17,746 bases of DNA, taken from contig WUAJ01000027.1 of the NCBI GenBank assembly GCA_009827215.1, forward strand, positions 1 to 17,746, given 5' to 3'. Below the pieces are notes generated by a model that saw nothing but the letters and a program-made list of their open reading frames with translations, was not told the origin of the DNA and ran no database searches. The translations under genes and the position numbers were made by a program. Shown here piece by piece: positions 6,370-11,663 of this stretch; within the stretch, counting starts at the first letter, position 1; each line of letters starts with the position of its first letter. This DNA comes from Phycisphaeraceae bacterium (lineage in GTDB: Bacteria; Planctomycetota; Phycisphaerae; Phycisphaerales; UBA1924).

Positions 6370-7164
6370 TTAGTCCAGCGAAGCTATCCAGTTCCGGATT
6401 ACCTCAATCTCATCCCCAGTCAACGGCTCCCCATCCCCCTCCGGAGGCATGATGTCCGGATCATCATGAGGAAGCTCGATCCGATACACCAGCTCGCTGT
6501 CATCAGGACTCCCGCTGCGAACCGTCTGCACGCGATCATCCAGCACATACGCGAGTGTATCCAATCGGATATCGTCCTCCGCCTCGTCCGGCCCATGACA
6601 CTCCACGCACGACCGCTCCATGATCGGAAGCACCGAAAGCTCGAACATCTCTACAGACGCTTGACTGATCCCCAATGCTTCCGCTTCAAGCACCCGCGGA
6701 TCTTCCTTGATCCCCACCAGTTCTTTGAGGGGCTCGGTGAGGAACCCCTCGCCGTGCGTGAGATCACCACCAAAGTGCCCCGTCGCGCCGATCGACGCCG
6801 CGGAAACACACAGCATCACCAGATACGCAACCCCGCTCTTGTGCTCGTTCTTCATCACTGAAACGAGCATGAACCAAGTGATGAACATCAGCACGCCGCT
6901 AACGATCCCCAAGATCCGATGCAGATCTACGCGCTCGCCACCGTCAAATCCCAAGACCAGACCGGTTACCACCGAGACGATCGTCCCGAGCATCGCGAGC
7001 ACAAACATCAGCGTCCCGCCACTGCTCGGACGATACTTCGTGCCTTTCCCATTCATCACCCAAGCACGCCACAACTCAACCGCCGCCGCTGATATAACTA
7101 GCGCGATCGGGAAGTGCAAGAGCACCAGGTGCGTGCGTCCGAAGAACTCGATCAGGTGTTGCAT
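6370..7164 (-). CDS. DUF2231-like membrane protein with C-terminal cytochrome c domain
   Basis: A 264-residue protein. Residues 10-130 contain four hydrophobic segments (about 13-30, 51-72, 84-104, 112-128) with histidines at membrane edges (His12, His17, His82, His130), resembling DUF2231-type domains. After a linker, residues 175-264 form a planctomycete-type cytochrome c domain: CVECHG (186-191) binds heme c through Cys186 and Cys189 with His190 as axial ligand, and Met239 in DIMPP is a candidate sixth ligand. Proteins of this design are frequent in Planctomycetota and are thought to move electrons at the membrane on the periplasmic side. The ribosome site GAGGG lies five bases before ATG. 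It sits between the Tat-exported helical protein (24 bases) and the HEAT-like protein (13 bases). Confidence 0.85.
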   Translation of the reverse strand: MQHLIEFFGRTHLVLLHFPIALVISAAAVELWRAWVMNGKGTKYRPSSGGTLMFVLAMLGTIVSVVTGLVLGFDGGERVDLHRILGIVSGVLMFITWFMLVSVMKNEHKSGVAYLVMLCVSAASIGATGHFGGDLTHGEGFLTEPLKELVGIKEDPRVLEAEALGISQASVEMFELSVLPIMERSCVECHGPDEAEDDIRLDTLAYVLDDRVQTVRSGSPDDSELVYRIELPHDDPDIMPPEGDGEPLTGDEIEVIRNWIASLD

Positions 7165-7188
7165 CCGAACCCTCGATTGCTGATTCGA

Positions 7189-7668
7189 TTAATCGTCTTC
7201 CTTGAACGCATCGTGCCCATCCTTGCGTTCTTTCCGAAGCTTGCCGTAGTAAGTGACCGCGCGTTCGTCCTTCCCCGCAAGCAGCGCCGAGAGCAATGCG
7301 TTGGACGCATCGACGCTGTCAGCAAGACCCATCCGTAGCTTGCTAATGAACTTGTCTTTCTCACCCTCATACTTATCCGCCGATCGCTCAGGAACCTCAA
7401 CCTGCTCAGCGACCACAATACACTGCGCCATAAGGATGGTGACCTGATTCGCAAGGAACGCGGCTTCATCCCGAGCTCCCGGAGCAGTCAGATCTTCCAT
7501 ATGCGAACGCATCGATTTCAGATGTGTTCCCGCTTGTTTCATCAGATCGTGAAACTCCATCCCATCGTTTGATTCCCAACGACCAGTCGCCCCGCTCGCC
7601 AACGCGATCGAAGGAATCGAGATCGCTCCCGCGACCAAAAACGCTCTACGCTGCATGCTTGGGTTCAT
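7189..7668 (-). CDS. Tat-exported helical protein, cytochrome b562/c'-like shape
   Basis: A 159-residue protein starting at ATG 7668; upstream frame to 7845 runs through non-coding-looking sequence and is rejected. The N-terminus has a twin-arginine motif (QRRAFLV, 6-12), a hydrophobic core and a likely cleavage site near ALASG (22-26), predicting export by Tat. The mature part is almost all helical, with heptad-like patterns at 35-60, 65-92, 104-132 and 134-156, consistent with a four-helix bundle. There is no CxxCH, so covalent heme c is not expected. His152 near the C-terminus lies where b562-type proteins carry a heme ligand; heme binding is speculation. Being first in an operon with a membrane cytochrome c suggests a periplasmic redox partner. 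Confidence 0.65.
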   Translation of the reverse strand: MNPSMQRRAFLVAGAISIPSIALASGATGRWESNDGMEFHDLMKQAGTHLKSMRSHMEDLTAPGARDEAAFLANQVTILMAQCIVVAEQVEVPERSADKYEGEKDKFISKLRMGLADSVDASNALLSALLAGKDERAVTYYGKLRKERKDGHDAFKEDD

Positions 7669-7803
7669 CACTATCCATTCTGCATCAGACCGATGCTCTC
7701 CTAAAGATTCGATGGATATGCACACCATACCCCTGATCCTGACGCGTGCTAGACGAATCAGCTTGACTGATATTGCATCGCACCGCTCCCACCAATGTAC
7801 ACG

Positions 7804-7832
7804 AAAAAAGCCGTCGGGAACACACGACGGCT
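7804..7832 (-). terminator. Rho-independent terminator of the PEP-CTERM gene
   Basis: On the minus strand an 8-bp stem, AGCCGTCG with CGACGGCT, encloses an eight-base loop and is followed by six T. It starts 35 bases after the stop of the PEP-CTERM-like gene. Confidence 0.9.
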
Positions 7833-7866
7833 CTTGAGAGCTCAAACAATAAGTTGAATCAGCAGA

Positions 7867-8568
7867 TTACGAACGGCGACGACGCGAAGCGACCAGACCA
7901 CCCATTCCGATGAGTGCGAATGCACCCGGAGTTGGGATTGTGCCGTACACGATGTTTCCGAACGGAGCGGTGTCAGTCACCCAGACATTGACACCCTTGA
8001 CCTGCATCCCCCACTGCACATGGCGGGTCGGGTCAGCGATGGTGTCCAAGCTGATGCTAAACATACCAGACGCATCCACTTCAACGATGGTCTCAACAAC
8101 AGAGCTGAAGTCCGCTGCAAAGTCACGGATGAAGACACTCGCGGTGTGTGCATCTGTGAGTGTGGTGGAGTTCACCATGCCTTCGAAGGTCACAGTGGTT
8201 CCCGAGAGCGAACCGTCATCGACCTGCTGGAACAGGTTAGCTTCCATGATCTTGTTTCCTGGAGCACCAGGTCCACCAGGATTCATGTCTCCGCCACCAG
8301 TTGGATCTTGGTACCAGAACTCGTTTGGATCGCCAATGGTGTTTGGACCCATAGTGAGGGTGCCAGCACCATCGTCGAAGCTCGCGGTCAGATCTGCAAC
8401 GCCCCAGCCACTGCCGAAGACGAATCCGCCGCCGTTTTCTGGAAGCTCGAAGACATTCATGAAGCCGAGCCATGCCGCGGACGAGTCATCGACCCCAACA
8501 GTGACACCGGCATTCGCCGCCGTACCGAACAGCGCTGTCGCACAAAGTGCTGCCATTGCCTTTTTCAT
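7867..8568 (-). CDS. Secreted protein with PEP-CTERM-like sorting tail
   Basis: A 233-residue protein starting at ATG 8568, supported by AGGAGA seven bases upstream; the longer frame to 8685 is untranslated leader. Residues 1-20 are a signal peptide (MKKAMAALCATALFGTAANA, cleavage before Gly21). The mature region is beta-rich, low in Lys and high in Gly, Thr and Asp, with no catalytic motif I recognise. The C-terminus (212-233) is proline-containing IPTPG, a hydrophobic helix, then SRRRRS. This is the Phycisphaerae variant of the PEP-CTERM sorting signal, which directs proteins to an exosortase for surface attachment or release. It is monocistronic, with its own promoter and terminator. Function unknown; probably an extracellular or surface structural protein. 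Confidence 0.82.
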   Translation of the reverse strand: MKKAMAALCATALFGTAANAGVTVGVDDSSAAWLGFMNVFELPENGGGFVFGSGWGVADLTASFDDGAGTLTMGPNTIGDPNEFWYQDPTGGGDMNPGGPGAPGNKIMEANLFQQVDDGSLSGTTVTFEGMVNSTTLTDAHTASVFIRDFAADFSSVVETIVEVDASGMFSISLDTIADPTRHVQWGMQVKGVNVWVTDTAPFGNIVYGTIPTPGAFALIGMGGLVASRRRRS

Positions 8569-8640
8569 TTGTTCTCTCCTTGCGTGTAGTAGAACGAAAC
8601 CGGAATACGACTCTCTCGATCGAATCCCGTTCCTTGATAT

Positions 8641-8678
8641 GTAACTGTTACTATGGCCGATTCTCCCCACGGAATCAA
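8641..8678 (-). promoter_or_regulatory. Candidate promoter of the PEP-CTERM gene with palindrome at the start site
   Basis: TTGATT (8673-8678) and CATAGT (8650-8655) on the minus strand are 17 bases apart, each matching sigma-70 consensus in four of six. The predicted start falls in the perfect 11-base palindrome GTAACTGTTAC (8641-8651), a possible operator. The leader to ATG would be about 75 bases. Evidence is motif match and spacing only. Confidence 0.4.
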
Positions 8679-8751
8679 CCCCCATTTTCCCAGAAACCGG
8701 ATATTTTTCACCAATTCAAGACCCGCATACACCCCATAAAGATGTCAATTT

Positions 8752-8767
8752 GGGCAACTTGATGCCC
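8752..8767 (-). terminator. Weak hairpin downstream of the DinB-family gene
   Basis: A 5-bp stem (GGGCA with TGCCC, six-base loop) lies 15 bases after the DinB-family stop. The minus-strand tail AAATTG is poor in T, so this is at best a weak terminator. Confidence 0.3.
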
Positions 8768-8782
8768 CCTATTTGGTCCGAA

Positions 8783-9274
8783 TCACACCTGATCGCTCAT
8801 CAGCATCCATTCCATCACGCTCGACATCGGCAGCTCCTCCACCCCAAGCTGACGCAGCATGTTCAGACACTGCGCCCGATGGTGCATCGAGTGCGTCATC
8901 ACATGCGCCAGAATCCCGCCTCTGGTAAAGCGGTACACCTGCCCGTTCCGCTCTGGAGTCAGCACATCATCGAACGATCCTTGCATCGCCGCCGCCTCGA
9001 AATCCCCCGTCACCTCATCCTGCAGCTTGATCACGCCATCCACATCAAGATCCAGCCCCTCCAGCCGCGGACGCTGCTCCGCTGCGTTGAGCACATCCGT
9101 CCACCCCCGCATCGCGCCCAAGTTGTGCACGAGATTGTCATGGAGCGACCCGCACCCCATCTCAAACTTTTGATGGAACTGCTCGTTGCTCAGCGCTTTG
9201 CACGCCTGGTACATCTTCGCGTTCGCCCAACGATCGTGTGCAATCATCACCGCATGTGGATCAGAATTCTTCAT
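8783..9274 (-). CDS. DinB-family (YfiT-like) metal-binding protein
   Basis: A 163-residue four-helix-bundle protein. The metal-binding histidine triad of the DinB/YfiT family is visible: His50 in LVHNLG, and His128 and His132 in HSMHHRAQ. The first helix starts HDRWANAKMYQACKAL, also typical. Members bind Ni or Zn and some are thiol transferases (bacillithiol, mycothiol or glutathione dependent), but the activity here is unknown. The start at ATG 9274 has GAGGTG six to seven bases upstream; an in-frame TTG one codon earlier is less likely. It has 180 bases of spacing from the SDR gene upstream, with a terminator between, so it is its own unit. Confidence 0.88.
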   Translation of the reverse strand: MKNSDPHAVMIAHDRWANAKMYQACKALSNEQFHQKFEMGCGSLHDNLVHNLGAMRGWTDVLNAAEQRPRLEGLDLDVDGVIKLQDEVTGDFEAAAMQGSFDDVLTPERNGQVYRFTRGGILAHVMTHSMHHRAQCLNMLRQLGVEELPMSSVMEWMLMSDQV

Positions 9275-9381
9275 CAATACACCTCAGCTTCAAACCATTC
9301 ACTCAATCAATCCGACACGCGTACACCATACCAGATCACGCGAGCCCGTTCCACGCACGAACATGGTGTACAGAACCACAA

Positions 9382-9422
9382 ACAAGAACACCGCCGAGCG
9401 AGACCATTCCCGCCCGGCGGTG
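9382..9422 (-). terminator. Rho-independent-type terminator of the AhpD-like/SDR operon
   Basis: CACCGCCG (9389-9396) and CGGCGGTG (9415-9422) form a perfect 8-bp GC-rich stem with an 18-base loop. The minus-strand continuation is T-rich (TTCTTGTTTG). It lies 33 bases after the SDR stop codon. The long loop and interrupted T run make it less canonical. Confidence 0.65.
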
Positions 9423-9454
9423 CTCACGAACAACCCTGATCCGGAATATCAGAG

Positions 9455-10219
9455 TCAACCAGTCACAAACCCCGCCTTCGCCCCGCCACCGATCGGCAGC
9501 GAGTGGCCCGTGATATAGCTCGCGTGCTCAGACGCCAGGAACACTACCGCCGGCGCGATCTCATCGACCGTGCCGGGACGCCCCAGCGCGACAATGCCAT
9601 TGAATACCTCCGTGTTCCCGCCCGACGCGTGCTCGAGCATCGGTGTACGGATCGGCCCCGGCGCCACAGCGTTCACACGGATATTCTCCTTCGCGACCTC
9701 AAGCGCGACCGACTTAGTCAGCCCCTCAACCGCGAACTTCGACGCCGCGTAGGTCGCAAAGTTCGCAACACCTCGCGATCCCAGGATCGAGGATGTGTTG
9801 ATGATCGATCCACCACCACGCGCCCGAAGCGCCGGGATCTGCGCCCGCATCGCCGACCACACGCCTTTCACATTCGTCCCGATGACGCGATCAAAGTTCC
9901 CCTCGTCTTCATCGCTGATCGGGCCGGGCTCCCCGTCCGTTCCCGCGTTGTTGAACGCAATGTCCAGCCCGCCAAACTCTGAAACCGCGAGATCAACCAG
10001 CGCCTGGTTCTGAGCCGGGACCGAAACATCGGTCTTGAGGAATACCGCCTTGCCCCCAAGCTCACGAATCCGCTGCGCGACCGTTTCACCCTTCTCTTCC
10101 CGCCGCGCCCCGAGCACCACCGACGCTCCCGCTTCCGCGAGCGCCAGCGCCGCCGCCTCACCGATCCCAGAGTTCGCGCCGCTGACCAGCGCCACCTTTC
10201 CTTCAAGTACATGACTCAT
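9455..10219 (-). CDS. Short-chain dehydrogenase/reductase (SDR)
   Basis: A 254-residue classical SDR. The Rossmann motif is GANSGIG (14-20), Asp64 begins the adenine-ring contact (TDV), NNAG is at 90-93, Asn116 in the central helix, Ser143/Ser144, and YAASK gives catalytic Tyr157 and Lys161. APGPIRTPM (186-194) follows as expected. Arg39-Arg40 after the second strand suggests a preference for NADP(H) over NAD(H) (inference). The start at ATG 10219 has AAGGGA upstream. It follows the AhpD-like gene by 36 bases on the same strand, so they are probably co-transcribed. The substrate is unknown. Confidence 0.93.
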   Translation of the reverse strand: MSHVLEGKVALVSGANSGIGEAAALALAEAGASVVLGARREEKGETVAQRIRELGGKAVFLKTDVSVPAQNQALVDLAVSEFGGLDIAFNNAGTDGEPGPISDEDEGNFDRVIGTNVKGVWSAMRAQIPALRARGGGSIINTSSILGSRGVANFATYAASKFAVEGLTKSVALEVAKENIRVNAVAPGPIRTPMLEHASGGNTEVFNGIVALGRPGTVDEIAPAVVFLASEHASYITGHSLPIGGGAKAGFVTG

Positions 10220-10255
10220 ATTGAGTTCCCTTCTTCGTTGATTCAATGAAATCGA

Positions 10256-10828
10256 TTACGCACCAACCGCTGCACGCTTTGGTTCCCACGCAAGTCCCTG
10301 GAACTTCTCATCCAGATCTGTCCCCGCGATGTGATTGCCGTAGTTGGTGAGTGTCTTGACAGTTAAGAGATACACGACATCGAGCGCCGCTCGTTTGCTC
10401 CAGCCGGACTCGATAAACGACTGGAACTGCCCCTCTTCGAGGTGACCGCGCTGCTCAACCATCTGCGTAGTAAACACGCGGAGCGCCTCGAGCTTCGGAT
10501 CGTTCAGCACTTCCGCGTTCCGGAGCGATTCATCAACTGAGACTTCGACCCCCTTGCTCCGCGCAATCGTTGAATGCGCCGGCACGCAGTACACACACTC
10601 ATTGAGCACATTAATCGTCTGCAGAACGACATGGGATTCTGTCTCACTGAACCCAGTCTGCCCCATCTTGGAGTACAAACCAAGCATCGCGTCCGCAAGC
10701 GCCGGCGACTCCGAAAACGCGTTGACGATGTTCGGAACAAACCCAAATCCCTGCTCAGCCTTCTTAAAGACTTCAAGCCGCTCGCCGCTCGCCGTGGATG
10801 GATCGGTCAGTGTAAATCCGTTGATCAT
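10256..10828 (-). CDS. Carboxymuconolactone decarboxylase/AhpD-like peroxidase-family protein
   Basis: A 190-residue helical protein of the CMD/AhpD superfamily. The diagnostic motif is ECVYCVPAH (77-85): Cys78 and Cys81 form the CxxC, with His85 four residues later and Glu77 just before, matching the AhpD proton-relay arrangement. AhpD-type proteins act as disulfide reductases in peroxide defence, while CMD enzymes decarboxylate; the CxxC favours a redox role. ATG 10828 has AGGA seven bases upstream. The pair with the SDR gene downstream and the TetR gene upstream is a common layout for small redox or xenobiotic-response operons. Confidence 0.88.
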   Translation of the reverse strand: MINGFTLTDPSTASGERLEVFKKAEQGFGFVPNIVNAFSESPALADAMLGLYSKMGQTGFSETESHVVLQTINVLNECVYCVPAHSTIARSKGVEVSVDESLRNAEVLNDPKLEALRVFTTQMVEQRGHLEEGQFQSFIESGWSKRAALDVVYLLTVKTLTNYGNHIAGTDLDEKFQGLAWEPKRAAVGA

Positions 10829-10887
10829 GTTCAAGTCCTTTCTTCGTAAGCCGCCCCGGAATCAGGACGCTGATTCAGAGCGAACAC

Positions 10888-10922
10888 CTATTTCCAACCG
10901 ATTGTTCCGAAATAGTCAAAAA
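10888..10922 (-). promoter_or_regulatory. Candidate promoter/operator of the AhpD-like/SDR operon
   Basis: TTGACT (10917-10922 on the minus strand) is a five-of-six -35 match, but no convincing -10 lies 17 bases beyond it. An inverted repeat, CTATTTC (10888-10894) and GAAATAG (10909-10915), flanks 14 bases and lies just downstream of the -35 box, where a repressor would block polymerase. The adjacent TetR-family protein is the obvious candidate. Both motifs were found by eye and the arm spacing is wide for TetR operators. Confidence 0.35.
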
Positions 10923-10946
10923 GAAAAGGAGAAACCTCGTTCTCCT
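10918..10946 (-). terminator. Rho-independent terminator of the TetR gene
   Basis: On the minus strand AGGAGAA and TTCTCCT form a perfect 7-bp stem with a six-base loop, followed by TTTCTTTTTG. It lies 27 bases after the TetR stop codon and separates the regulator from the AhpD-like/SDR operon. Confidence 0.85.
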
Positions 10947-10973
10947 CGATTCCCGCTCAGACTCAGCAGTCAC

Positions 10974-11555
10974 TCACGCCTTGAACTGCTCAATCATGAA
11001 ACGCACAGCGCCCTTTGCTTGCTCCTCCGGAACCGGCGTGCCGTTGTAGCTCGCGAGCCCGGATTTCGCGATAATGAGTTGCCACGCCGCCTGATTCAGA
11101 TCAAGGTCTTGCTTGAGTTCTCCGGCGCGTTTGATCCGCTCCAGAGCATCATGAAACGCACCATGGAATCGTTCCCTCGCCTGTTCTACACGCTTGCGAG
11201 CTTCCTCATCAACCGCCGCAAGAGAGATTGCCGCACGATGCATCATGCAGCAAGGCGAGCACTCTCCAGAATGCTGAAACTCGATGATCGCACAAAACAA
11301 CGCCTCTAGATCATCGATCGTCTGAATCCCATTCACCCGCTCGACCATCGCACCGACCACATTCTGCGAATACGCATCGAGTGCCTTGAGATACAGCTCA
11401 TGCTTGTCACCAAATGTGTCATACAGCGAGAATCGATTGATCCCCATCGCCGCCGTCAGATCAGAAATACTCGCCGCATCGTACCCCTTCTCCCAAAAGA
11501 CACCCATCGCCTTCGCGAGCACGGCATCAGGATCAAAGGACTTCGGACGAGGCAT
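10974..11555 (-). CDS. TetR/AcrR-family regulator with a cysteine cluster
   Basis: A 193-residue regulator. Residues 8-54 are the TetR DNA-binding domain, with the recognition region SISDLTAAMGINRFSLYDTFGDK (29-51). The ligand domain carries an unusual cluster around 95-106, His95, Cys99, Cys102, Cys103 and His106, plus Cys88. A single cysteine at the Cys103 position is usual in the AcrR/YxaF-like branch; the extra cysteines are not. This could sense thiol oxidation, electrophiles or a metal, but that is inference. ATG 11555 is preferred to 11570 because GGAG lies nine bases upstream. It ends in its own terminator just ahead of the AhpD-like/SDR operon, which it probably represses. Confidence 0.9.
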   Translation of the reverse strand: MPRPKSFDPDAVLAKAMGVFWEKGYDAASISDLTAAMGINRFSLYDTFGDKHELYLKALDAYSQNVVGAMVERVNGIQTIDDLEALFCAIIEFQHSGECSPCCMMHRAAISLAAVDEEARKRVEQARERFHGAFHDALERIKRAGELKQDLDLNQAAWQLIIAKSGLASYNGTPVPEEQAKGAVRFMIEQFKA

Positions 11556-11590
11556 CAGAACATTCTCCATCGCCGGGCATCGGCGACTTG

Positions 11591-11619
11591 ATTCTAGAGC
11601 ACAACCCAGCAGAGGTCAC
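11591..11619 (-). promoter_or_regulatory. Candidate promoter of the TetR gene
   Basis: On the minus strand GTGACC (11614-11619, four of six) and TAGAAT (11591-11596, five of six) are exactly 17 bases apart. The predicted start, near 11584, lies by the short inverted repeat CGCCG-GGCAT-CGGCG just upstream of the gene, a possible autoregulatory site. Confidence 0.45.
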
Positions 11620-11663
11620 TTTTATTCTGTATTTGTCGCCTGAAACGCGATTCGAATATCGGC

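Noticed and set aside
7669..7845. N-terminal extension of the Tat-exported helical protein
   Set aside because: It would bury the twin-arginine signal peptide 60 residues inside the protein, and the added residues look non-coding.
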